This document shows, one piece after another, positions 24,819-32,854 of a DNA stretch of 64,000 nucleotides. Every line of letters begins with the position of its first letter. The first letter of the stretch is position 1. A program made the translations under genes and the position numbers. Origin of the DNA: Verrucomicrobiota bacterium. Its GTDB lineage: Bacteria > Verrucomicrobiota > Verrucomicrobiia > Opitutales > Opitutaceae. The notes under the pieces are model-generated. The model was not told where the DNA came from, did not search any database, and saw only the letters and a program-made list of their open reading frames with translations. The DNA lies in assembly GCA_023432225.1 (NCBI GenBank), contig JAEYUW010000020.1, forward strand, positions 1 to 64,000, given 5' to 3'.

Positions 24819-25358
24819 ATGAACGAAGTGCATACGCTCCTCCGCGATACTCCGGCGACTGTCATTCCTGCCGGTGACAAAATCACGCTGCCGTCCGGCC
24901 TGAACGTGTTCATCACGCAGACGCTCGGCGGCAACGTCACCGTGCGCACGGAGCAGGGACTTTTTCAAATCGCGCGCGAGCATGCCGACGCGATCGACGG
25001 CTTCAATGCGCCGGCGACGGGAGCCGTGGCGCCCGCGGTCGGTGAATTCAGCGAGCAGGCGGTTTGGGATACGTTGAAGACCTGCTTCGATCCGGAGATT
25101 CCGGTGAACATCGTCGATCTCGGACTCGTTTACGACATGGCGGTGGAGAAGACGGCTGCGGGTGGTCATAGCGTCGAGGTGAAGATGACGCTCACTGCGC
25201 CGGGCTGCGGCATGGGACCGGTGATCGCGGAAGATGCGCGGGCGAAAATCGCGGCTCTGCCGACGGTCGAGTCGGCGAAGGTGCACATCGTGTGGGACCC
25301 GCAGTGGACGCCGCAGATGATTTCGGACGTGGGACGGAAGACGCTCGGGCTGGAGTGA
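24819..25358 (+). CDS. sufT: Fe-S assembly protein SufT (MIP18/DUF59 family)
   Basis: 179 residues from ATG 24819 (MNEVHTLLRD). The N-terminal half (1-70) is a small beta-rich domain with LGGNVTVRTEQGLFQIA. The C-terminal half is the MIP18 domain: DPEIPVNIVDLGLVYDM, then MTLTAPGCGMGPVIAEDARAKI, whose Cys is the conserved functional residue, and VHIVWDPQWTPQMISD. The two-domain form is the SufT type that helps load Fe-S clusters into targets. No suf operon is adjacent, so it is an orphan copy. Confidence 0.9.
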   Translation: MNEVHTLLRDTPATVIPAGDKITLPSGLNVFITQTLGGNVTVRTEQGLFQIAREHADAIDGFNAPATGAVAPAVGEFSEQAVWDTLKTCFDPEIPVNIVDLGLVYDMAVEKTAAGGHSVEVKMTLTAPGCGMGPVIAEDARAKIAALPTVESAKVHIVWDPQWTPQMISDVGRKTLGLE

Positions 25359-25361
25359 CGA

Positions 25362-25865
25362 ATGGTCCACGGATTCTACCGCTTCGGTAGTCGGCGGATC
25401 GCTTGTTGGAACGCCTACTGCACGACGTGTGGTGAGGCGCGATTTTCCGAAGGGCGCCGTTCGTGGGTGGTGTTGCATGTGGCGTTCATCCCCGTGTTGC
25501 CGGTTGGGGTGGAGACGCGGTGGTATTGTCGGCGTTGCGGCGAGGAGGTCGACGCACACCGGCCGAGCCGCCCTTGGGCCTTTGTGGCCGGCATGATCCT
25601 GGGCTTGCTGGCGTGTGTGGCGGGCGTGTCGTTTTTGTTGGAGGAACACGAGCGCGACGCGGCGCTCGGGTGCTTCCTCCTCGGAGCGGCGCTGCTGGGC
25701 GGGTGTGCCTACGGGCTGAAGAGCGCGAAATACCGAGCTTATGAAGCCGGGCGCCAGAGCGTCACGCCGCTCGCCGGCGACCATTGCCCTTACTGCGAGC
25801 AACCGATTTTCGCGTCCGTGAAGCCGCGCTGCCAAGCCTGCCGCGTGGATATCATCACGCGCTAA
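25362..25865 (+). CDS. zinc-ribbon membrane protein of unknown function
   Basis: 167 residues from ATG 25362, 3 nt after sufT, so probably one operon. CTTC (residues 20-23) and CRRC (about 56-59) form one zinc ribbon; two membrane helices follow (about 73-92 and 100-118); CPYC (about 142-145) and CQAC (about 156-159) form a second ribbon at the C-terminus. A ribbon-TM-TM-ribbon topology would put both ribbons on the same side. Similar proteins in other genomes are uncharacterised. Confidence 0.75.
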   Translation: MVHGFYRFGSRRIACWNAYCTTCGEARFSEGRRSWVVLHVAFIPVLPVGVETRWYCRRCGEEVDAHRPSRPWAFVAGMILGLLACVAGVSFLLEEHERDAALGCFLLGAALLGGCAYGLKSAKYRAYEAGRQSVTPLAGDHCPYCEQPIFASVKPRCQACRVDIITR

Positions 25866-25877
25866 ACGTGCGTGCTG

Positions 25878-27110
25878 TTACGCGCTGATCGTATCGAGCG
25901 AGCAGCTCTCATTTGGCGTTTCGCAATTCGGGCGCGCGATGACGCCGGCGAAGGGCTCGTCGGCGACCGGGCGGTCGGGCTCGGCGAGCAGGTGGCGGTC
26001 GCAGACGGCGAAGAGTTCGGCTTCGTTCATGGCGCGGCGCATGTCGTGGAGGAACGCGCCCTGCGCGTCCACGGATTGGCCGACGAAGTTGAGGTATTTC
26101 TTCATCTTCGCGACGTGCGCGGCTTCCGGTATGCCGGGCTGCTGCGTCTCTCGATAGAGGTGCTCGATGTAACCGCGGACATCGCGGAGCGCGGGCGCGA
26201 AGGGCGTCTGGCCGGCGAGGAGTTCGCGCGTCTGGCGGAATATCCACGGGTTGCGGATGGCGTGGCGGCCGATCATCACGCCGGCGGCGCCGCTCTCGGC
26301 GAGCACGGCGGCGGCGCGGTTGGCGGAGGTGACGTTGCCGTTGGCGAGGACGGGGCAAGGCACGATGCGCGCGGCTTCGGCGATGAAGTCGTAGTGCACG
26401 TCGCTGCGGTAGCCTTCCTTCACGGTGCGCCCGTGGATGCTGAGGAGGTCGACGCGGTGCTTGGCGATGAGGTCGAGGATGCGGCGGTAGTTGTCGGTCG
26501 AGTCGAAGCCGATGCGCATCTTCACCGTGAACAAGCCGGGCACGGCGGCGCGCAGGGAGCCGAGCAATTCGTCGATTTTTGCGGGATCGCGGAGCAGGCC
26601 GCCGCCGACGTTCTTCTTGTAGATCTTCGGCGCGGGGCAACCCATGTTCAGGTCGATGCCGGCGACCGGGAGCTTGAGGAGCTCGTGCACCGTGCGGACC
26701 ATGTGGTTGATTTCCTCGCCGATGAGCTGCGCAAAAACGGGGCGGCCGGTCTTGTTCTCGACGATGGAGCGGACGATGTGCTTCTCTGGGCGCGACTGCG
26801 CGTGGACGCGGAAGAACTCGGTGAAGAAATAGTCCGGCGCGCCGTAGTGCGCCATGAGGCGCATGAAGGGCAGGTCGGTGACGTCCTGCATCGGCGCGAG
26901 CGCGGTGAGCGGAAGGCCGGGGACGATGGGCGCAGGAAGTGCGGGGCGCGGCGAACCGGCGGGAGCGGCCGGGGGGAACGCGTTGATTCCAACGCGTTCT
27001 TGCCCGAGCGCGTTGGGGTCAACGCGCTCCACCCGGGGGGCGGGCGGCGATTTCGTTGCGGCGACGCGGGCGGCGTCGCCGGCGTTGGGCGTGGACGCGG
27101 CGGGTGTCAT
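25878..27110 (-). CDS. dus: tRNA-dihydrouridine synthase with repeat-encoded N-terminal extension
   Basis: 410 residues from ATG 27110. Flavoenzyme that reduces specific uridines in tRNA with NADPH. The catalytic TIM barrel begins at about residue 66: LTALAPMQDVTDLPFMRL, then DLNMGCPAPKIYKKNVGGGLL with the catalytic Cys, FTVKMRIGFD, LLSIHGRTVKEGYRSD, PVLANGNV and MIGRHAIRNPWIF, ending in the helical RNA-binding domain. The first ~62 residues are Pro/Ala-rich; residues about 27-45 are encoded by a doublet of perfect 10-bp hairpins (26976-27029). There is no in-frame ATG between them and the barrel, so the extension is probably translated. Sub-family (A, B or C) not assigned. Confidence 0.9.
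   Translation of the reverse strand: MTPAASTPNAGDAARVAATKSPPAPRVERVDPNALGQERVGINAFPPAAPAGSPRPALPAPIVPGLPLTALAPMQDVTDLPFMRLMAHYGAPDYFFTEFFRVHAQSRPEKHIVRSIVENKTGRPVFAQLIGEEINHMVRTVHELLKLPVAGIDLNMGCPAPKIYKKNVGGGLLRDPAKIDELLGSLRAAVPGLFTVKMRIGFDSTDNYRRILDLIAKHRVDLLSIHGRTVKEGYRSDVHYDFIAEAARIVPCPVLANGNVTSANRAAAVLAESGAAGVMIGRHAIRNPWIFRQTRELLAGQTPFAPALRDVRGYIEHLYRETQQPGIPEAAHVAKMKKYLNFVGQSVDAQGAFLHDMRRAMNEAELFAVCDRHLLAEPDRPVADEPFAGVIARPNCETPNESCSLDTISA
26976..27029. repeat. hairpin doublet inside the dus coding sequence
   Basis: GAACGCGTTG-ATTC-CAACGCGTTC and GAGCGCGTTG-GGGT-CAACGCGCTC, each a perfect 10-bp stem, 6 nt apart, lying in frame in the 5' part of dus. The stems share all but one base pair. 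They lack GTAG/CTAC ends. Confidence 0.8.
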
Positions 27111-27117
27111 GCGGGCG

Positions 27118-27140
27118 GGGCCGGCTGAAGCCGGCCCTAC
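27118..27140. repeat. single hairpin with CTAC end, supplying a stop codon
   Basis: GGGCCGGC-TGAA-GCCGGCCC then CTAC (27137-27140). The CTA at 27137-27139 is the TAG stop of the minus-strand bifunctional-nuclease gene. Confidence 0.78.
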
Positions 27141-27604
27141 TGATCCTCCTCGCCGGTCTGTTCTTCCTTCTGCTGCTTGAGGACGCGCTCGAGGATTTCG
27201 GTCATGTCTTCCACGGCGTCGAACACGCGTTGGGAGACGAAAATCGGTCGCTTCTGCTGGAGGGCGAGGACCATCGAGTCGCTCGGGCGCGAGTCGAGTT
27301 CGAGGATCTTGCGACCGAGCTCGTTCTGCATCGTGAGGATGATGCGAGCGAAGTAGGTGCCTTCGTTGACGTCGTTGATGATGACGCGCTCGAGATTGAT
27401 GCCGAAGCCGAGGAAGAGGTGGCCGATCAAGTCGTGCGTGAGCGGGCGCTCTTTTTTGACGTTGTTGATCGTCATCGAAATCGCGCTGCCAACGCTCGGG
27501 TCGACGTAGATGACGAAGGTTTTCTCGTCGTTGCCGAGGAACACGGCGCAGCCGTTGGCCGTGGGCATGAGGCCTTTGATTCCGACTTCGACGACATCAC
27601 TCAT
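27137..27604 (-). CDS. bifunctional nuclease (BFN/DUF151) family protein
   Basis: 155 residues from ATG 27604 (MSDVVEVGIKGLMPTANG). The BFN core is clear: CAVFLGNDEKTFVIYVDPSVGSAI, RPLTHDLIGHLFLGFGINLERVIINDVNEGTYFARIIL and LELDSRPSDSMVLALQQKRPIFVSQRVFD, the 'D.RPSDA.aLAlr...Pi.v' signature. Plant members have RNase/DNase activity; the bacterial role is unproven. A charged 20-residue tail (QKEEQTGEEDQ) ends at a stop within the repeat at 27118-27140. It precedes dus and may be cotranscribed with it. Confidence 0.9.
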   Translation of the reverse strand: MSDVVEVGIKGLMPTANGCAVFLGNDEKTFVIYVDPSVGSAISMTINNVKKERPLTHDLIGHLFLGFGINLERVIINDVNEGTYFARIILTMQNELGRKILELDSRPSDSMVLALQQKRPIFVSQRVFDAVEDMTEILERVLKQQKEEQTGEEDQ

Positions 27605-27693
27605 AGATGAAGGCGGAATTTGCGCGGGCGCCGGGAAAGTGCAAGAGCAGGGAAGGTGTCGAGCGTCGTGCTACGGCGGTGGAAAACTTCAGA

Positions 27694-27732
27694 TGGATCG
27701 CCACGCCCGACTTCTTCGGGCTCGCGATGACA
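27694..27732. repeat. half copy of the MITE-like palindrome
   Basis: TGGATCGCCACGCCCGACTT... to CTCGCGATGACA matches the right half of the element at 8691-8772 with 2 differences in about 39 positions; the left half is missing. It lies between the BFN gene and lpxI. Confidence 0.7.
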
Positions 27733-27797
27733 AGGGGAGGGAACGGCGGGGTGAAGCGGAGGTGTTGCACGGGCTGCGTGCAGACGGCGAAATCCGG

Positions 27798-27820
27798 AGC
27801 CGGCTGGAAGCCGGCGCTGC
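27798..27820. repeat. degenerate GCCGGC hairpin
   Basis: AGCCGGCTGGAAGCCGGCGC followed by TGC in place of TAC; 7 nt before the lpxI stop codon. Confidence 0.55.
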
Positions 27821-27826
27821 GCGGAC

Positions 27827-28672
27827 TCAGAAACCGTAGAGCGAGATGCCCCAGGTTTTCGCTTGGGCGAGCACGGCGGGCTTGTCGAGGACGATGACTT
27901 TGCCGGTTTCGAGGGCGGCGGCGGAGAGGCCGGCTTCGCGCATGGTCTCCAGGGTGCGGAGGCCGAAGACGGGGACATCGAAGCGGAAGTCCTGTTTTTC
28001 TTTCACCACTTTCACGAAGAGCGTTTCGTCGGTTTTGAACGTGCCGGCGCGGCGGAGCATCTCGTCGGTGCCCTCGAAGGCTTCGACGGCGAGCACGGTG
28101 CCCTTGCGAACGACGCATCCCTGGCCGATATCGAGGCGGGCGATTTCGCGGGCGATGTGGATGCCGTGGTCGAGGTATTCGCGGTCGACGGGGAGTTTCT
28201 TGCCCGCCATCGGGCCGGCGTGCGCCATGTGGTCGTCGATGAAAGCGCGGGCGTCGAGGAGTGTGAGGCCGAGTTTTTCGATCTCTTTGGCGATCGCGCC
28301 GAAGATGGTCTCGGCGTTGCGGCGTTTGAGGGAGAAGAGAATTTGCGCGGCCTTCAGGTCGGGCGTGAGGCCGTGGAAGAGACGCTTGGGTTTCACCTGG
28401 CCGGCCATGAGGGCGTAACCGGCGCCGAAGTCGCGGAGCGCACCGAGCATTTTGCCGAGTTGGCCGGCGTTGACCTCGATGCGCTCGGCGGGAGGGACGC
28501 TGTTGAAGAGCTCCGGCATCGTTTCCTCTTCGATGGCGATGAGACGCAGCGGCACGCCGGCGGCGCGGATGGCGTTGGCGGTGAACAGCGGATAGTGGCC
28601 GCGGCCGGCGATCAGGGCGATCGGTCGGCGTGGGTCGAAGTTCGGCGGAAGAAAGGCGGAGAGAGAGGCCAC
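27827..28672 (-). CDS. lpxI: UDP-2,3-diacylglucosamine diphosphatase, LpxI type
   Basis: 281 residues from GTG 28672 (VASLSAFLPPNF); a TTG at 28735 would add 21 residues not seen in the family. Hydrolyses UDP-2,3-diacylglucosamine to lipid X in lipid A synthesis, replacing LpxH. Seen: PIALIAGRGHYPLFTANAIRAAG at the N-terminus, ALMAGQVKPKRLF, EIEKLGLTLLDARAFI, IGQGCVVRKGTVLAVEAFEGTDEML and KEKQDFRFDVPVFGLRTLETM, all diagnostic for DUF1009/LpxI. The final LGISLYGF-like end (WGISLYGF) is also typical. Isolated from other lpx genes. Confidence 0.92.
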   Translation of the reverse strand: MASLSAFLPPNFDPRRPIALIAGRGHYPLFTANAIRAAGVPLRLIAIEEETMPELFNSVPPAERIEVNAGQLGKMLGALRDFGAGYALMAGQVKPKRLFHGLTPDLKAAQILFSLKRRNAETIFGAIAKEIEKLGLTLLDARAFIDDHMAHAGPMAGKKLPVDREYLDHGIHIAREIARLDIGQGCVVRKGTVLAVEAFEGTDEMLRRAGTFKTDETLFVKVVKEKQDFRFDVPVFGLRTLETMREAGLSAAALETGKVIVLDKPAVLAQAKTWGISLYGF

Positions 28673-28795
28673 GGTGCGGGCGAGGAAAGGGCTTAAGGAC
28701 GAAGGGACTGAAAGGCGGAGGCGGGGACGTGGCAATCGTGGGTTTGGGCGCGGCGAGAGTCGTGGGGGCGGCGACGGCGCGCCGTGGGCGGGAGC

Positions 28796-28820
28796 GTTGC
28801 GCGACGAGCGCGCAACCTAC
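28796..28820. repeat. single hairpin with CTAC end (GTTGCGCG class)
   Basis: GTTGCGCG-ACGAG-CGCGCAAC (8 bp) then CTAC, in the gap between lpxI and the export operon. The gap 28673-28845 contains no other recognisable feature. Confidence 0.68.
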
Positions 28821-28845
28821 CAGGCTAAGGCGGGAAAACGGGGAG

Positions 28846-28878
28846 CAAAAAAGAAGCCGCGTCTTGCGGCGCGGCTTC
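28846..28878 (-). terminator. rho-independent terminator of the polysaccharide export operon
   Basis: Read on the minus strand: GAAGCCGCG, 8-nt loop, CGCGGCTTC (9 bp), directly followed by TTTTTT. It lies 22 nt after the stop of the Wzc-like gene. Confidence 0.85.
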
Positions 28879-28900
28879 GTGGGCAAAGAAAGGGCGGGCG

Positions 28901-31075
28901 CTACGACTGCGAGCCGTAGTATTTCTTGTAGCTCCGGTAGTATCGGTAGTTGGAGTAATACTCGATGCGGCGGGGCGAGAGGCCGTTGAGGACGACGCCG
29001 AGCAGCTCGTTTTTGCCGTCGCGGAGCGATTTGATGTAGAGACGAATGTGTTTCCGGTAGGCGCGATTGAAGCGGCAGACGTAGATGACTTCGTCGGTGT
29101 GCGCGGAGATGAGCAGCGAGTCGGTGACGGCGCCCATGGGCGGCGAGTCGATGACGACGAGATCGAAGTGGTGTTTCAGCGATTCGACGAACTGGCCGAA
29201 GATCGGGTTCTCGAGGAGTTCGGTCGGGCTCTTGGAGCGGCCGCCGGAGCGGAGCAGGAACAGGTTTTCGTCGACCTTGGTGAGGCCGAGGGTCGGGTCG
29301 GAAACGGGATCGTCGGGGATCTTCGCGCCGGCTTCGAACCAGGCGATGAGGCCGGTCTCGTTTGTGAGTTTGAAATGGCGATGCAGCATCGGGCGGCGCA
29401 TGTCGCAGTCGATGAGCAGCACGCGCTTGCCGTGGCGCGCGAACGAGGCGGCGAGGTTGCACGAGATCATCGTCTTGCCTTCGCCGGGGATGGTGGAGGT
29501 GACGAGGATCGACTTCGGGAAGTCGAGTTTCGACTGGATCTTGACCGAGCTGTAGACGCTGAGAAAGGCCTCGGAGCCGGGGGAGGTTTTGTTGCTCGTG
29601 ACGAGGTTGTGCTTCTCGCCTTCGGGGATGTCCGAGAGTTCGGGAATGATGCCGAGGAGGTTGACGCCGATGAAGCCCTCGATGTCCCACGCGCTCTTCA
29701 CGCGGTCGTCGAGGAAGCTGAGACCGACGGCGACGGCGGCGAACACCACGAGACCGAGGCCGACGCACGTCTTGACGATGTTGCGCAGGTTGGGCGTGAA
29801 CGGAGCGCCCGCGGGAACGGCGGCGTCGAGGGGCTTGACCGGGATGTTTTCGAGGTTCTTGGAGGTGGTCGTCTGGTTCAGACGATCGAGGATCTGGATG
29901 TAGTTGTTCTTCGCGACCTGGGCCTGGTTATCGAGCGATTTGAATTCGACGGAGAGATCGCCGAGGCGGAGCTGGTCGTTTTCGGCGGACTTGTATTCCC
30001 GTTCGAAGGAGGCTTCCGAGTCCTTCACCTTGGCAAACTGGGCGTTCAGGTCCGCGATGGCTTGTTCGATGTTTTTCTGGATCTGCTGAGTGAGGACGTC
30101 GATCGAGTTGGCCAGATCGATCATCTTCGGATGGCGCTCGAGGTAGCGCTCGCTGAGGACGGATTGGGTTTTGGTGAGCTCGGCGAGCTGGGCCTTGAGC
30201 GAGGGGATGGTGCCGTAGGAGGCGATGTATTGAATCTCGAGGAGATTGCTGCCTTCCGTCTTCATGCGCTCGATCTGCTTGATCACGACCTCGAGATTGA
30301 GGCGCTCGAGGCGCACGCGGGTGAGCTCGCTGTTGATCGACTTGAGGCGGTCGGCGACGATGTCGACGCTGGCGGAGAGGGAGACCAGGTTGTTCTTGCG
30401 CTTGTAGTCCTGGAGGCGGGCTTCGGCGGTTTCGGATTCGCGGCGGAGGTCCTCGGCGCGGGTGCGAAGGTAGTCGATGGCGTATTCGTTTTTGCCGCCC
30501 GAATACTCGATTAGGTAGCGCATGAACTGGCGGACGTAGGCGTTGGCCACGATGGCGGCGCCTTCGGGATCGCGGTTCGTGACGTTGACCTGGATGATGA
30601 AACTGTTGCGCAGCGATTGGATGCTGAGCGAGCCGAGGCAGGCGCCCGCCGGCGGGGGAGTCGCGCCGGGCGGGAGTTCCTTGAGGTAGGGGCGTTGGAG
30701 TTTTTGGACGTCCTCCGGCGTGAGCGATTGGACGACCATCGCGCGGATTTTGCCGGTTTCGAGCAGGCGAATGTAGGTGTTGAGGTCGATCTCGGAGCGG
30801 ACGCTGGTGTCGACGACTTCCTGATTCAGGACGACGCGCTCCGGGCGCTCGAACTGCATGGTCGCGGAGGCGAAATACATCGGCGTCTCCTGGGCTTGGT
30901 AGTAGCCGACGGAGACGGCGACGAGCAGCGCGACGGGTAGCGCGATCCAGAGGCGTTCGCGCAGAATGATGTAGTAATCGCGCAGCGTGCGACGCTCGAC
31001 AACGTGCTCTTCGTTGCCGTGAAGGGAGGACTGCTTTTTCTGGTCCGGCGGCGGAGCGGCGAGAGAGGAGGACAT
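28901..31075 (-). CDS. wzc: polysaccharide co-polymerase/tyrosine autokinase (Wzc-like)
   Basis: 724 residues. An N-terminal Wzz domain with TM1 (about 40-57) and TM2 (about 430-452) encloses a long periplasmic coiled coil; the C-terminal cytosolic BY-kinase has Walker A STIPGEGKTM (Lys534), Walker A' LLIDCDMRRP and Walker B LVVIDSPPMG. The tail is a tyrosine cluster (YYSNYRYYRSYKKYYGSQ), the autophosphorylation site of this family. It controls chain length and export together with Wza. Fourth and last gene of the operon, 6 nt after the Wza-like gene, followed by a terminator. Confidence 0.93.
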   Translation of the reverse strand: MSSSLAAPPPDQKKQSSLHGNEEHVVERRTLRDYYIILRERLWIALPVALLVAVSVGYYQAQETPMYFASATMQFERPERVVLNQEVVDTSVRSEIDLNTYIRLLETGKIRAMVVQSLTPEDVQKLQRPYLKELPPGATPPPAGACLGSLSIQSLRNSFIIQVNVTNRDPEGAAIVANAYVRQFMRYLIEYSGGKNEYAIDYLRTRAEDLRRESETAEARLQDYKRKNNLVSLSASVDIVADRLKSINSELTRVRLERLNLEVVIKQIERMKTEGSNLLEIQYIASYGTIPSLKAQLAELTKTQSVLSERYLERHPKMIDLANSIDVLTQQIQKNIEQAIADLNAQFAKVKDSEASFEREYKSAENDQLRLGDLSVEFKSLDNQAQVAKNNYIQILDRLNQTTTSKNLENIPVKPLDAAVPAGAPFTPNLRNIVKTCVGLGLVVFAAVAVGLSFLDDRVKSAWDIEGFIGVNLLGIIPELSDIPEGEKHNLVTSNKTSPGSEAFLSVYSSVKIQSKLDFPKSILVTSTIPGEGKTMISCNLAASFARHGKRVLLIDCDMRRPMLHRHFKLTNETGLIAWFEAGAKIPDDPVSDPTLGLTKVDENLFLLRSGGRSKSPTELLENPIFGQFVESLKHHFDLVVIDSPPMGAVTDSLLISAHTDEVIYVCRFNRAYRKHIRLYIKSLRDGKNELLGVVLNGLSPRRIEYYSNYRYYRSYKKYYGSQS

Positions 31076-31081
31076 GAGAGT

Positions 31082-31705
31082 TTAGATCAGGCGCTCGGGG
31101 ACGTAGACCACGTCGCCGGGCAGAAGCAGGAGATTATTCTCGTCGGTTTTGCCGTCGCTGCCGCGTTTGCCCTTGATGAGGCTGTCGACGTCGACGGTGA
31201 AAATCTTCTTGGTGCCGTCCGAGAGGATGCGCGTGACGTTCACGGCGGTGCCCTTGCCGATATCGGTGATGCCGCCGGCTTTGGTGACGAGTTCGGCGAC
31301 GGTAAAGGTGGACTCGGTGGGGAGCGGGTAGCGGCCGGGATTGCGGATCTGACCTTGGATCGAGACTTCGCGGGGCGCGTATTCCTCGACGCTCACGGTC
31401 ACTTGTGGAGCGCGCAGGAAGCGGCCTTCACGGTAGGCTTTTTCGATGACTTGCTGGGCTTCGACGACGGTCATGCCGCCGATCGAAATTTCCTGGATCA
31501 GGGGCAGGTTGACCATGCCGCGGGCGTCGACACGGGCGAGCGTGGTGAGGTCGTCCTCCTGGTAAACGGCGATGCGGACGCGGTCGGCGAGTTGCAGGCG
31601 GTGGATGTAGGCCTTCTTGGCGTCAGCCGGGTTGATCTGGGCGAACGCGGGGAGGCCCAACGTGAGGGCGAGGAAAAGGAAGGTGAGCCGCGGCAGCGTT
31701 TTCAT
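31082..31705 (-). CDS. polysaccharide export outer-membrane protein (Wza-like, short)
   Basis: 207 residues from ATG 31705 with a signal peptide (MKTLPRLTFLFLALTLGLPAFAQ); no lipobox Cys. A Poly_export domain (LADRVRIAVYQEDDLTTLARVDARGMVNLPLI..ISIGGMTVVEAQQVIEKAYREGRFLRAPQVTVSVEEY) is followed by one SLBB domain (VSIQGQIRNPGRYPLP...TVAELVTKAGGIT...VYVPERLI). It lacks the C-terminal helix that forms the Wza outer-membrane pore, so export must use a partner, plausibly the adjacent beta-barrel. Third gene of the operon. Confidence 0.9.
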   Translation of the reverse strand: MKTLPRLTFLFLALTLGLPAFAQINPADAKKAYIHRLQLADRVRIAVYQEDDLTTLARVDARGMVNLPLIQEISIGGMTVVEAQQVIEKAYREGRFLRAPQVTVSVEEYAPREVSIQGQIRNPGRYPLPTESTFTVAELVTKAGGITDIGKGTAVNVTRILSDGTKKIFTVDVDSLIKGKRGSDGKTDENNLLLLPGDVVYVPERLI

Positions 31706-31708
31706 GCG

Positions 31709-32842
31709 TCAGTAACGGGAGGAGATGTTCAACGAATAGCCCGTGCGCTCGAAATCCGAGAAGCTGATCGTCGACCAGTTGTGCAGGTAGTTGTAGGAGG
31801 CGCTGGCGTGCAGGTGCTCGCTCCACGCGACGGTGAGACCGACATCCCACGTGAAGAAGTCGTCGCGGCGGCCTTGCGTGTTCCCATCGAGGAAGAGGTT
31901 GCGGCCGTAGCCGATGCCGCCGTTCGCTTGGTATTTGCGCGAGAAATCGTAGGCGGCGTTCAACTGAGTCGCGACCGTGTCGACCGAGCCGCCCACGGCC
32001 GTAGTGCTGAAATCGCGCATCGCCACGCCCTTGACGTTGAGCTTGCGCGTGATCGTCCAGGTCAGGTCGGCCGTGAGGGAGAGTTGGGTGAAGGTGTCGT
32101 TGGTGCGGTCGATGGTGCGCCGCTGGATGCCGGCGCGCAGCGAGCCGTTCACCTTGGGAATGATCTGATTGACCAGACCGAACATGAGCGACTGGTCGAT
32201 CGTGGTGTCGAGCGTGGTCTGGCCGACGCGGATGCGGTAAACGAGAGACAGGTCGGTCTTCGACGTGAAAACGTAAAGCAGGTCGATGGATTCGGTGTAG
32301 TCGGTGTAATTGAGCAGACCCGATCCGTCGCTGTAGCTACGACTGAGGTAGCCGCTGGAGGACGTGACGTAGAATTTGTCGTTGATCGGATATTTGATGT
32401 TCAGGCCGAGAGGGAAATTCCACGTCTGCGTGCGCAGGTTCACGGCGCTGTCGGCGCGCGAGGAGCGAAAGGCGTTGATCGTGATCGCGCCGGTGGTGCG
32501 CCCGGTCGTTTTGTTAAATTCGAGATAGAACGTCGGGTTCCACGCGGACTGGGTTTTGTTGCGTTGGAATTCCTGACGATCGAACACGGCCTTGGCGTTG
32601 ACGGCGATAATGCCGGCGCGGCGCTTCAACTCGACGCCCAGCGAAGCGTTGTAGATGTAGTCGCCTTCTTCATTCGAGCCGGACGAGAAAATGTTCGAGT
32701 CGTAGGCCATCGTCAGGCTGCCGAACACGAAGACCTGATTCCGGGTGCCGTCGATGTTCAGCAAAGCGAAAACGCTCTGCTGCGAGCACAGCAGAGCGAG
32801 GACGCAGAGTGCGATGAGTCGACGATGGAGGCGGGACGGCAC
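31709..32842 (-). CDS. outer-membrane beta-barrel protein
   Basis: 377 residues with a signal peptide (MPSRLHRRLIALCVLALLCSQQSVFA). The mature part is a run of alternating amphipathic strands ending in an aromatic residue (…SLNISSRY), the outer-membrane insertion signal. Strand phrases such as VFGSLTMAYDSNIFSSG and NGGIGYGRNLFLDG recall capsule/EPS-associated barrels of the BBP2 or GumP-like kind. Its place between the FecR-like protein and the Wza-like protein suggests a role in polymer export across the outer membrane (inference). Confidence 0.85.
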   Translation of the reverse strand: MPSRLHRRLIALCVLALLCSQQSVFALLNIDGTRNQVFVFGSLTMAYDSNIFSSGSNEEGDYIYNASLGVELKRRAGIIAVNAKAVFDRQEFQRNKTQSAWNPTFYLEFNKTTGRTTGAITINAFRSSRADSAVNLRTQTWNFPLGLNIKYPINDKFYVTSSSGYLSRSYSDGSGLLNYTDYTESIDLLYVFTSKTDLSLVYRIRVGQTTLDTTIDQSLMFGLVNQIIPKVNGSLRAGIQRRTIDRTNDTFTQLSLTADLTWTITRKLNVKGVAMRDFSTTAVGGSVDTVATQLNAAYDFSRKYQANGGIGYGRNLFLDGNTQGRRDDFFTWDVGLTVAWSEHLHASASYNYLHNWSTISFSDFERTGYSLNISSRY

Positions 32843-32854
32843 TGGGCGGTTAGC

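Noticed and set aside
27137..27604. A toxin or defence nuclease reading of the BFN protein
   Set aside because: The sequence matches the housekeeping-like DUF151/BFN family, and there is no antitoxin or defence gene nearby.
27597..29768. A 723-codon minus-strand frame covering lpxI and the end of wzc
   Set aside because: Out-of-frame shadow: Arg/Pro-rich sequence with no domain, while lpxI and wzc are evident in other frames.
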